A DNA stretch of 64,000 nucleotides from Candidatus Saccharimonadota bacterium. GTDB taxonomy: Bacteria; Patescibacteriota; Saccharimonadia; Saccharimonadales; UBA10212. The translations under genes were made by a program, and so were the position numbers. This document shows positions 47,342-56,158 of this stretch, piece by piece; position 1 is the first letter of the stretch; every line of letters starts with the position of its first letter. The DNA lies in the NCBI GenBank assembly GCA_016176605.1, contig JACOWW010000002.1:336968-400967 (forward strand), read 5' to 3'. Below the pieces are notes generated by a model. It saw only the letters and a program-made list of their open reading frames with translations. It had not been told where the DNA came from and ran no database searches.

Positions 47342-50300
47342 CCAAACTAACCAAGCGGCCGGGAACATAAATTGCTTTTTTAACCTTCTTACCAGCCAGA
47401 TTTTTTGCGACTTTTTCGTCATTTTTAGCGGCTTTGATGGCTTCTTCTTCCGTGACATCAGCCGGCAGCAATAGTTCAGCGCGCACTTTACCATTGATTT
47501 GTACAGCGATGGTTATCAGTTCTTCTTTAACAAGTTCTTCGTTCCAAGCCGGCCAATTGCTGACGTGAACTGATCCGGATTGGCCTAACTCCGCCCAAAG
47601 TTCTTCGGTTATATGGGGTGCGAACGGCGCGAGTAGCTGTGTTAAAGCAATCAAAGCATCTTTCCAGGCCTCACTTGCCAAAGTAAAGTTGTGCTTGCTT
47701 TTGAGCTTATAAAGATTATTGACGTATTCCATTAAGGCCGCAATTGAAGTGTTGAATCCAAGTTCTTGCATGTCCTGGCTAACCTTTTTGATCGTTTTAT
47801 GGACCGTGCGCATAATTTGCGTTTCCAGCTCGGCATTATGCCCAATACTTTTTGCTTTTTGCTTTTTGCTTTTTGCTTCATCCAAGAATTCTTGGATGAG
47901 CGTCCAAGTACGCTGAAGGAACCTGTAGGTGCCGCCCAGCCCCTCGACGCTCCAGGCCGCGGATTGGTTCCATGGTCCGATAAATAACTCCAGCAGGCGG
48001 ATTGAATCAGCGCCGTAACCCTGTTTGATTAAATTATCTGGTTCGATAGTGTTATTCCAGCTCTTACTCATTTTTTTACCGTCAGGTGCCAATATCATGC
48101 CATGATTGCGTAACGTAGTGAACGGTTCGTCAAAATCAATCAGTTTTTCGTCATACATGACTTTTGTCCAAAAACGGGCGTACAAAAGGTGCATTACGGC
48201 GTGTTCGGCGCCGCCGATGTAGTCATCAACCGGCAGCCAAAAATCTACTTTAGTTTTATCGAAGGCTTTTTTATCATTATGCGGGTCGGCAAAGCGCAAA
48301 AAGTACCAACTAGAGCAGGCGAAGCCATCCATGGTATCTGTTTCACGCTTTGCAGCGGCGCTGCATTTAGGGCATTTTACGTTTACAAATTCAGGTGCAT
48401 TAGCCAATGGACTGTGGCCGTCACCGCTCGGTTCGTAACTTTTAATTTCGGGCAATACGACCGGCAGGTCTTTATCCGGCACCGCTACAGCGCCATCTTT
48501 TGGACAATGGATTATTGGAATCGGTGCCCCCCAGTAGCGCTGGCGGCTAATCAGCCAGTCCCGGATTTTATAATTTACTTTTTCTTTGGCTTGGCCTCTT
48601 TTGGCTAAATCTTTAACAACATTTTCGCGCATTTCACTAGTAGTCATACCGTTGTACTTGCCAGAGTTCTTCACTATTCCTTCGCCAGTGTAAGCTTGTT
48701 TCGGATCGGCATCTTTTTGATCGAAAGTCTGGACAATCGGCAAATCAAACTTTTTAGCAAATTCCCAGTCGCGTTCATCGTGCGCTGGGACGGCCATAAT
48801 TGCGCCAGTACCATAACCAGGTAAAACATAATCGGCAACCCAAATAGGTATCTTTTCTTTGTTGGCTGGATTAACTGCATAGACACCAGTAAAAACACCA
48901 GTTTTTTCGCGCTCGGTTTCCATGCGATCAATTTCTGATTTACGCTCAGCCTGCTCTATGTAATCTTTAACTTCTTTAGAGATGCTTAACTTGTTAAGTA
49001 TCTTGTGTTCCGGTGCCAAGACTAAAAAGGTTGCGCCGTAGATAGTATCTGGCCGGGTTGTAAAGACTTTTATCTTAGGCTCGATGTTGTCGATTATTTC
49101 CGGGAATTCAGTCATCCCACTAGATTCATTAAAGTGCCCCTTACCAATTAGAAATTTGAATGTAGCATTCGGAAAATGTTTCTTATAAAAGTCTATTGAT
49201 GAAACAGAAATATACTTATCATTATCTGAATAATAAATAGTTATTCGGCCAGCTAAGCGGTTTATTTTTTCCCAATCAAACTTTATTTCTGCAAATTTTC
49301 TGACTGCATCCCAATTCACCTCAGGGTATTTTAATTTCAGATGCCTCCAATCTTGCCTGGGATTAACCGGTGCGACTAGGATTAGTCCGTCTGCTTTTTT
49401 ATTGGCAGTCTGCAGCAAGTTCAAGGCAGCTGGAGCGCCCAGGCTATGCCCCGCAATTATTGCACCTTCCTCGAACTCTCCGAGAAGTGTCTTATTCCAT
49501 TCTTCGATTTTTGGGTGATCAGGTGTAGGCATGTTTGGAACTTTTACGATCCAGTTTTTTGAGCCTAAAGTACTCTTCAGCCAGGGAAACCAATTCTCGC
49601 GCTTGTGACCAGATACACCGTGCACTACAAGACACTCTTTCTTCTCTTTCTCGTATATTGAGAAATCTATCTCCGCCCCTTGACTGCGGCCTATCCAGTT
49701 ACGCTGCATGGCTTTGATAGCCTCGGACCAATTAACATTGTCTAGGTCGTCGGCTAGCCTATCGGCGTAGTCTGTGATCTTGAAGAACCACTGTTTCAAG
49801 GCTTTCTTTTCGACTAAATTACCACAGCGCCAGCAGCGACCGTCTTCAACCTGTTCGTTAGCCAGAACGGTTTTATCAAAGGGGCACCACCACTGTAAAC
49901 TTTCTTCTTGATAAGCCAGTCCGCGCTTGTGTAACAGTAAAAAGAACCACTGGGTCCACTTGTAATAGCTTGGGTCGGTGCTGTTTATTTCGCGTGACCA
50001 ATCATAAGAAAAGCCCATCTGCATCAACTGCTGCTTAAAGTTCTCGACATTCTTAGCTACTGCCTCTTGGGGACTAATGCCGGTCTTAATGGCATAGTTT
50101 TCGGCCGGCAAACCAAAGGCATCCCAGCCCATGGGATAAAGTACATTGTCGCCACGCATCCGGTTGTAACGGGCTATAGCATCACCGATGGTGTAGTTGC
50201 GCACATGGCCGACATGCATAGCCGCACCGCTGGGGTACGGAAAATATTCCAAAACATAACGTTTCGGTTTGGTTTTGTCTTCTGTGGCTTGGTAAATCTT

Positions 50301-50360
50301 AGATTTTTCCCAAACTGCCTGCCACTTGGGCTCAATTACCTTCGGATTATACCGCTTCAT
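47334..50360 (-). CDS. leuS: Leucyl-tRNA synthetase with in-frame alpha/beta-hydrolase insertion
   Basis: HVGHVRNYTIGD, CP1 VFTTRPDTIYGATF, GTGAIMAVPAHDERD, KKMSKS; 1008 aa because of about 190-aa insert. Confidence 0.97.
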   Translation of the reverse strand: MKRYNPKVIEPKWQAVWEKSKIYQATEDKTKPKRYVLEYFPYPSGAAMHVGHVRNYTIGDAIARYNRMRGDNVLYPMGWDAFGLPAENYAIKTGISPQEAVAKNVENFKQQLMQMGFSYDWSREINSTDPSYYKWTQWFFLLLHKRGLAYQEESLQWWCPFDKTVLANEQVEDGRCWRCGNLVEKKALKQWFFKITDYADRLADDLDNVNWSEAIKAMQRNWIGRSQGAEIDFSIYEKEKKECLVVHGVSGHKRENWFPWLKSTLGSKNWIVKVPNMPTPDHPKIEEWNKTLLGEFEEGAIIAGHSLGAPAALNLLQTANKKADGLILVAPVNPRQDWRHLKLKYPEVNWDAVRKFAEIKFDWEKINRLAGRITIYYSDNDKYISVSSIDFYKKHFPNATFKFLIGKGHFNESSGMTEFPEIIDNIEPKIKVFTTRPDTIYGATFLVLAPEHKILNKLSISKEVKDYIEQAERKSEIDRMETEREKTGVFTGVYAVNPANKEKIPIWVADYVLPGYGTGAIMAVPAHDERDWEFAKKFDLPIVQTFDQKDADPKQAYTGEGIVKNSGKYNGMTTSEMRENVVKDLAKRGQAKEKVNYKIRDWLISRQRYWGAPIPIIHCPKDGAVAVPDKDLPVVLPEIKSYEPSGDGHSPLANAPEFVNVKCPKCSAAAKRETDTMDGFACSSWYFLRFADPHNDKKAFDKTKVDFWLPVDDYIGGAEHAVMHLLYARFWTKVMYDEKLIDFDEPFTTLRNHGMILAPDGKKMSKSWNNTIEPDNLIKQGYGADSIRLLELFIGPWNQSAAWSVEGLGGTYRFLQRTWTLIQEFLDEAKSKKQKAKSIGHNAELETQIMRTVHKTIKKVSQDMQELGFNTSIAALMEYVNNLYKLKSKHNFTLASEAWKDALIALTQLLAPFAPHITEELWAELGQSGSVHVSNWPAWNEELVKEELITIAVQINGKVRAELLLPADVTEEEAIKAAKNDEKVAKNLAGKKVKKAIYVPGRLVSLVI
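49080..49655 (-). other. RBBP9/YdeN-like serine hydrolase domain embedded in LeuRS
   Basis: CLVVHGVSGHKRENWFPW, GHSLG nucleophile elbow, YYSDNDKYIS, GKGHFNES. Confidence 0.85.
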
Positions 50361-50509
50361 CTCAAGTCTCCTCTGGAAGCATTAACCATTAGCCATTTAC
50401 CATTTACCATTTACCATACATTTACCATTAGCCTGTAACCATTGAGGACGAAAAATGGACAAAAGATAAGGCATGGAAAATAGTGAAAGGTGAATGGTCA
50501 ACGAAATGC

Positions 50510-50600
50510 TGGTTTTAACGGGATAGATCCCGTTAGAAGTCTGATTTGTTAACAAATCAGAGCTTGACGCAGTCGTGCAACTTCTAATCGGGGTCATCTT
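50510..50600 (-). promoter_or_regulatory. leuS leader element L2 (three-way-junction domain)
   Basis: GATGACCCCGATTAGAAGTTGCACGACTGCGTCAAGCTCTGATTTGTTAACAAATCAGACTTCTAACGGGATCTATCCCGTTA, near-identical to L1. Confidence 0.6.
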
Positions 50601-50610
50601 TAACTTTATT

Positions 50611-51921
50611 CTAACAGATAGGCTGGCTTACAGATTCAACGATTTTGCTAAGAGTGTCAGTAAATTTTTTATCGTCGGGTTCAAGCAGCGTCATTCTAAA
50701 ACCGGGTACATAACTATTAAAGCCAGTGCTTAGCGGCACCACGCAAACACCGGTATTTGCCATTAGTTGATAACAAAAACGTTTATCAAAATCATGCTCA
50801 GGAATTTTAGTCAGCTCGGCATCAAGCAATTTTTGAGCTTTAGCGTTAGCAGCTTTTAACTTAAACTTAGATTTTATAAATTTATCCGTTAAGGTCACTG
50901 CCAAATAAAAGGCGCCTTTTGGTTTTATTACTTTGAAAGCGGGGCTACTGTTTAAAACTTTGCAGGCTTCTTCCGCCCTTCGTACATACTTTTGTCGACG
51001 GTTGGACAGGTGTTTGGTATAGCGCAGGTCGCCTAAAATTTTTGGCAGAACAATTTGCGGCAAGGTGGTTGAACAAACCTCTGTCATTTTGGCTTCTTCT
51101 ATGGATTTAGTATAGCGGTCAAAACTTTCGTCGACATGTAGGTTATAAAACTCCAACCAGCCGCAGCGGCTGCCCGGCCAAGGTACTTCTTTAGATAAAC
51201 CGCGCATTATTATTGTCGGCACACCGTCGGTTAGCGCGGCAAGGGGAGTAAAGCCTTCTTGGTCATACGCCAGGTTGGCATAAATCTCGTCAGCTATAAG
51301 AAAAAGTTCGTATTGTCTGGCAATATCAACGAATTGCTGCAAAATTTCTCTCGGATAAACAGCGCCAGTGGGGTTATCGGGGCTTATAAGAAGTAAACCG
51401 GCAATGGTTGGATTGTGTTTTACTTTACTGCGAATATCATCTATATCCGGCATCCATTTGTTGTTAATGTCTAGTTTGTAGGTCAAATGCATTGAGCGAC
51501 CATGAGCCCCTTCGATAGAAGAGTGTGTAGGATAGGCCGGGCTTGGGCCCAAAACACGCGCCACCGGATTAAGCCAGGTGTAGGTTTTGTTAATCGCATC
51601 GCCAAGACCGTTAAAGAATAAAATATTTTCTGGCTTAAGAGTGTTGCCGGTTTCTTCAGTTCTTTGGCGCGCTAAAAATTCCCGGGCTTCATTCAGTCCC
51701 TTGGTCGGCGAATAAGCGTACGAGCGGCTACCATTGTTCACCACGTTTTTGACAATGTCTCTTATCCACCCGGGAACTTCTTCGCCTTTCGCCACAGGGT
51801 CACCAATGTTTTCCCATATGATATCAACACCTGTTGCAGCCAGTCGGTCGGCAAAATCGACAATGCCCCTAATTTCGTAGGCCAGTTCACCAGCCCCCGG
51901 ATGTACAATATCTACCCGCAT
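50611..51921 (-). CDS. Class I/II pyridoxal-phosphate aminotransferase
   Basis: LLISPDNPTGAVYPREIL, LIADEIYANLAYD. Confidence 0.93.
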   Translation of the reverse strand: MRVDIVHPGAGELAYEIRGIVDFADRLAATGVDIIWENIGDPVAKGEEVPGWIRDIVKNVVNNGSRSYAYSPTKGLNEAREFLARQRTEETGNTLKPENILFFNGLGDAINKTYTWLNPVARVLGPSPAYPTHSSIEGAHGRSMHLTYKLDINNKWMPDIDDIRSKVKHNPTIAGLLLISPDNPTGAVYPREILQQFVDIARQYELFLIADEIYANLAYDQEGFTPLAALTDGVPTIIMRGLSKEVPWPGSRCGWLEFYNLHVDESFDRYTKSIEEAKMTEVCSTTLPQIVLPKILGDLRYTKHLSNRRQKYVRRAEEACKVLNSSPAFKVIKPKGAFYLAVTLTDKFIKSKFKLKAANAKAQKLLDAELTKIPEHDFDKRFCYQLMANTGVCVVPLSTGFNSYVPGFRMTLLEPDDKKFTDTLSKIVESVSQPIC

Positions 51922-51923
51922 TT

Positions 51924-53090
51924 TTAAAACTGTTTGAGGTAATTAGTGCTGAAACTGGTTGTAAGTTTTTGCTTGGCCTGCCAGCGTTCTTCAGCCAGAC
52001 TAACTAATTTGCTTACTAAATCAACGTTAGAAATACCGGCTCTGCGCCAGTTGTGGGCATACAGGCCGCCCGGCAGAGGATTAACTTCGTTAAAAAAAAC
52101 TTTGCCAGTTTTGGAATCTATCAAGAGATCAATACGCGCAATGCCGCTACAGCCTAATACTCTATAAACATCTAGCCCTATTTGTTCGGCTTTTTTACAA
52201 AGCTCTTTCGGAAGTTGGGCTGGTAATTCACTGTAGCCTTGGGCTCCAGCTTTCGCACTGCCCTTGCCTTTTTTACCACCCTGCATGTATTTAGTATCAA
52301 AATCGAAAAAATCTTCCGGTTTGGTTAATGGCCTTTCCAATAAAGCAGGTATGGGATCATCATTGCCCATTATCGGCAATGTAGCTTCTATGAGGTTTTG
52401 AACTCCCTGTTCAACAATGATTTTGTCATCATAGTGGGCTGCTACTTCAAGAGCGTTCATTAGTTCGCCTACTTTTTCCACCCTAGAAATGCCAATACTT
52501 GAGCCCGTGTGCGCTGGCTTAACAAACAATGGGTACTTTAGATCCTTAATCTGTTTGAGAACGGTTTGCGGAGTTTTGGAAAACTGTCTGGAATAAAACC
52601 AAACCCACGGATTGCTTTCCACGCCCGAAGCACCAGCAACTTGTTTAGCTAAAACTTTATCCATAGCCACAGCTGACGCCCGAAAATCACAGCCCACATA
52701 CGGCACGTTGGCCATTTCCAGTAGGCCCATCAGTTCGCCGTCTTCGCCGTGGGTGCCATGCATGGCCGGAAAAACAACGTCAATTTTGCGATACATTTTT
52801 CGGCCGGCAAACTGGCTTGATTTAACCAAAGTTAACCCCTTATCAAACAACAGGTGTACTTTCGGCGCCCGGTGCATAAAATCCTCAATCTCGCCGCTTT
52901 GATAAGGTTTTATATCTTTTAACTTATCGTCCCAGTACCAGGAGCCATCCTTGGCAATATAAACAGCTTCGACCTTGTATTGCTTGCTAAGTTCGAGTGG
53001 CTTGATAACGCTAGCCAGCGCCGTAATTATGGAAACATCATGTTCAGTTGAGCGTCCGCCGAAAATCACGGCCACAGTCTTCATCTTCAC
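51924..53090 (-). CDS. ddl: D-alanine--D-alanine ligase
   Basis: VAVIFGGRSTEHDVSIITA, FVKPAHTGSSIGISRV, FFNEVNPLPGGL. Confidence 0.94.
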   Translation of the reverse strand: MKMKTVAVIFGGRSTEHDVSIITALASVIKPLELSKQYKVEAVYIAKDGSWYWDDKLKDIKPYQSGEIEDFMHRAPKVHLLFDKGLTLVKSSQFAGRKMYRKIDVVFPAMHGTHGEDGELMGLLEMANVPYVGCDFRASAVAMDKVLAKQVAGASGVESNPWVWFYSRQFSKTPQTVLKQIKDLKYPLFVKPAHTGSSIGISRVEKVGELMNALEVAAHYDDKIIVEQGVQNLIEATLPIMGNDDPIPALLERPLTKPEDFFDFDTKYMQGGKKGKGSAKAGAQGYSELPAQLPKELCKKAEQIGLDVYRVLGCSGIARIDLLIDSKTGKVFFNEVNPLPGGLYAHNWRRAGISNVDLVSKLVSLAEERWQAKQKLTTSFSTNYLKQF

Positions 53091-53340
53091 TCCTTGAGTC
53101 CTTTTACAGCTATTTACAGGGTTGAACCCTGTAAATAGAGGAAGTGTGTTATAAAAATATTTTCAATCTGTCCGGCCAGATAACCATGCCAGACCTAGAC
53201 CTAATCATAGCGTACTAATATGACTTGTCAACAATTAGTCAATACAATTATCCACAATTAATTGTATGAAACCGGCCAAGACATGCTACGAAAATTGACC
53301 GATCAGTCAATTTTCATAGTAATAGCCCCTATAAAAAACC

Positions 53341-54777
53341 TTACTTGTAATTATCGGGCCAGTCGTTTTGTAGGAGTACCAGATCGCCGGCCGCCACAAA
53401 CTGGTCTAGATGCATGTAAAAATTCAGTGGGTCCTCTTCGATGACAAGCTGGCCTTTATAATTTTTAGCTTTTATGCCATCGACGATTTCATCCGTTACC
53501 GAGTGCCGCATCAAAACAACCAGGTCAGGTTGGGCTCGCGCAACGGCCTCGCCAAGCCGGCGGTGTATGGCGGAGCTATCCTTCCCTTGGTCTACCAAGC
53601 CCGGTGTAACATAAATTTTACGTTTAGCCGGTAATGCCTGTAGCAGTTTAAGTCCGGCATACATGCCCTCAATATTGCCGTTATAGGTATCGTCAATAAT
53701 CCAGGCACCCCCGATTTCGCGTGGTTGCATGCGGTGCTCGAATGGTTTTATCTTGGCAACACCAGTCTCGATTCCTTCTTTGGAAAGGCCAAAGCTATCG
53801 GCCAGCACAGCAGCTATTGCTAAAGGCCCTACTTGGTGGGCACCCAAAAGATCACTCTTTAGCTGGAGAGTTTTGCTATCTTTTTTCATGGTGAAGCTTA
53901 GACCCTTTAGCGAAATTTTTATTTCGGATATTTTCCAGCCGGCCGCCTGCCTTTGGCTATAAGATTGATGGGTTCTTTTAACAAACGGCAAGGCCGCTTG
54001 GCATTCGCCATTAACATAAACATTCTTGTTTTTTAGATAGTCAGCCAGCGAAAATATGTCTTCGCCAGCTCTTTGTAGCGTTTTGTACTTATCCAGATGC
54101 GCGGGCGCCAGTCCGGTGATAATACCAATGTTAGGATGGGTGTTTTCAGTAAAACGGACCACGTCGCCCGGGGCGCCTTCGCCATATTCAATAATCAAAA
54201 CTTCTTCGTCGCCGTCCAAGTTTTTGGCAAACTGGGCATGACTAATCGCCACATTTTTGTTCGCTGGGGTAGCGGCCACTTTTTTACCTTCGCCAAGCAC
54301 GGTCAAAAGTATTTCTTTCATTGTTGTTTTGCCGTAGCTGCCAGCCACCGCAATTTTTACGGCTGGATGATCAATAAATATTTTCTCGGCTCGCTGGACT
54401 TGGAAGCCGGAAAGAGGATTAACGTATAACCACCTTGCAAATACTAAAGGCACAACTATCAAATGCGACCACACTATTGGGATGCTTACTAATAAATCTA
54501 TAGCAAACAGTCCGGCGGGGTCTTTTCTTTTAATCGCTACCACGCCCCAAATCAGCGCGGCTAAAAACTGCCCCAGCATACCTGCTCTAACAACGGACAA
54601 CAACACTGAAGCTCGGCGGGTTTTAACTAGATCCTTGCGACGGGCAACCTGGCTAAAATCTTTTACCCGCCACAACCATTTTAAATAAGCTCCGACTTGA
54701 TATTCGGTGGCCTGCAGCATATAAGCGATGGTTTTCGCAAAATGCAATCGATACATTTCTAAAAATGGGCTAAGCAT
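53341..54777 (-). CDS. murF: UDP-N-acetylmuramoyl-tripeptide--D-Ala-D-Ala ligase-like (Mur ligase)
   Basis: IAVAGSYGKTTMKEILLTVLGEGKKV, HRMQPREIGGAWIIDDTYNGN. Confidence 0.88.
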   Translation of the reverse strand: MLSPFLEMYRLHFAKTIAYMLQATEYQVGAYLKWLWRVKDFSQVARRKDLVKTRRASVLLSVVRAGMLGQFLAALIWGVVAIKRKDPAGLFAIDLLVSIPIVWSHLIVVPLVFARWLYVNPLSGFQVQRAEKIFIDHPAVKIAVAGSYGKTTMKEILLTVLGEGKKVAATPANKNVAISHAQFAKNLDGDEEVLIIEYGEGAPGDVVRFTENTHPNIGIITGLAPAHLDKYKTLQRAGEDIFSLADYLKNKNVYVNGECQAALPFVKRTHQSYSQRQAAGWKISEIKISLKGLSFTMKKDSKTLQLKSDLLGAHQVGPLAIAAVLADSFGLSKEGIETGVAKIKPFEHRMQPREIGGAWIIDDTYNGNIEGMYAGLKLLQALPAKRKIYVTPGLVDQGKDSSAIHRRLGEAVARAQPDLVVLMRHSVTDEIVDGIKAKNYKGQLVIEEDPLNFYMHLDQFVAAGDLVLLQNDWPDNYK

Positions 54778-55522
54778 TTAAAAATTCCTCTACTAATTGG
54801 GCTACGGCTTCTGGTTGCTCTTGATGTAAAAAGTGGCCGCCGTCCATGACTTCTAGTTTCGAGTTCTTAATTGCTGCACTTATCTTTCGTCCATCGGCAA
54901 CAGGCGTATCTCTGTCTTTGGTACCGTATATAAGTAAAGTTGGCGTTTTAATTGTTTGAGCAGCCAACTGGACATCTTCACCAATCATCCTTTTAAACGT
55001 TAATTCCATGTGCGGCAGTAATGTCAGGTCAGAACCGATGGCGCTGTATACTTTTCGCCTTAGCCGACGTCTTTTGTTGGCAGGCAGGAGCATCAAAGGA
55101 GCTTTTGCCGTCTTAGCGGCAGCTTTTAGTATTTTCTTTCGTATAATTTTTTTATTTCGGATACCCGCAGATGCTAAAAGGACTAATTTTTTTACTCTTA
55201 CTTCTTTACTAGCAATAGCATCAATGGCAACAGCTCCGCCGTATGAATGGCCAACTATCGCATATGTTTCATTAATACTGATCTTCTTGAGCCAGTCACC
55301 CACAAACTTAGAGTAATCATTAAGCCCCCAGGCGTGTGGCGGTGCCTGCGTGCCGCCAAACCCCGGTAAGTCCAGTGATAAAACCGTATAATGTTCTTGA
55401 AGAACTTCTGTTAGTTTCGAAAAAGATACACCTGTGTCGGCCCAGCCGGGCAAGCATATTACCACTTTGCCCTTTCCCACTTTTTGATAGTTGGTCATCT
55501 GGCCATTAACAACGACATTCAT
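54770..55522 (-). CDS. Alpha/beta hydrolase
   Basis: ICLPGWADTGVSFSKL, IVGHSYGGAVAIDA, GTKDRDTPV, DGGHFLH. Confidence 0.92.
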   Translation of the reverse strand: MNVVVNGQMTNYQKVGKGKVVICLPGWADTGVSFSKLTEVLQEHYTVLSLDLPGFGGTQAPPHAWGLNDYSKFVGDWLKKISINETYAIVGHSYGGAVAIDAIASKEVRVKKLVLLASAGIRNKKIIRKKILKAAAKTAKAPLMLLPANKRRRLRRKVYSAIGSDLTLLPHMELTFKRMIGEDVQLAAQTIKTPTLLIYGTKDRDTPVADGRKISAAIKNSKLEVMDGGHFLHQEQPEAVAQLVEEFLNA

Positions 55523-55604
55523 CCCGTTAAAGCTCCAATTCGCTGCCGATAGCGAATCGGCAGATTTTAACTTTGATAAAATACTTAGCTCTAACGGGAT
55601 TCAT
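55520..55604 (-). promoter_or_regulatory. Start-codon hairpin leader L4 with 25-aa leader ORF MNPVRAKYF...
   Basis: ATCCCGTTAGAGCT / AGCTTTAACGGGAT arms, second overlapping start ATG; uORF 55527-55604; TATAAT box just upstream. Confidence 0.55.
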
Positions 55605-55802
55605 AAGCACAATTATAGAGCAATTATAGAGTTTTAAGCTGTTTGATTTCGCTATCTGTCAGGTCGCGCTAGTGGCCGGTTTTAAATAAAATCGTCAGCC
55701 CCGCGCCGCGAAGCCATCCCCGCCTGTGCCAAATAAGCATTAAGTCTCATAAGACGTATTTTAACAGGGGCAGTTTTTTTGTATAATATACATCTGTAAT
55801 AA

Positions 55803-55879
55803 GGGGCATTGGCGCAGTTGGCTAGCGCGCTTCAATGGCATTGAAGAGGTCGAGGGTTCGAATCCCTCATGCTCCACCA
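55803..55879 (+). tRNA. tRNA-Ala (anticodon GGC)
   Basis: GGGGCAT/ATGCTCC acceptor with G3:U70, CTTCA-ATGGCAT-TGAAG anticodon arm, GGTTCGAATCC T-arm, CCA encoded. Confidence 0.95.
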
Positions 55880-55922
55880 AAAATAACCCAAAAAACAATC
55901 TGGGTCATTTTTATTATGAATT

Positions 55923-56114
55923 TTAGCTAGCTGCGATGGCAGGAGCTGGTTGGCAAGTACAGTGGACGTCGGCCTGGCCGCAGGCATTGCACTTCATGGT
56001 GCAGTAGCGGTCTGAACCAGCGTGCTTATGGTTGTCGTCGTGCTCGGCTGACTCGCTGCCGCAAATCGCACACTTCCAGCCCTTAGTTTCGCCTTGGCAT
56101 TTTGGACATTGCAT
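55923..56114 (-). CDS. Small zinc-ribbon Cys/His-rich protein
   Basis: MQCPKCQGETKGWKCAICGSESAEHDDNHKHAGSDRYCTMKCNACGQADVHCTC. Confidence 0.75.
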   Translation of the reverse strand: MQCPKCQGETKGWKCAICGSESAEHDDNHKHAGSDRYCTMKCNACGQADVHCTCQPAPAIAAS

Positions 56115-56158
56115 TATACCCCTCCTTTTTGGGTTACTTTTTTTATTATACGCCCAAA

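Noticed and set aside
49080-49655. Insertion in LeuRS as an intein
   Set aside because: No N-terminal Cys/Ser splice motif or C-terminal His-Asn followed by Cys/Ser/Thr; instead it has a clear serine-hydrolase GHSLG motif and triad.
50397-50597. Minus-strand 66-aa ORF as a stand-alone gene
   Set aside because: It starts in the L2 RNA element and its C-terminal half reads through ACCATT-type repeat; treated as a possible leader ORF only.
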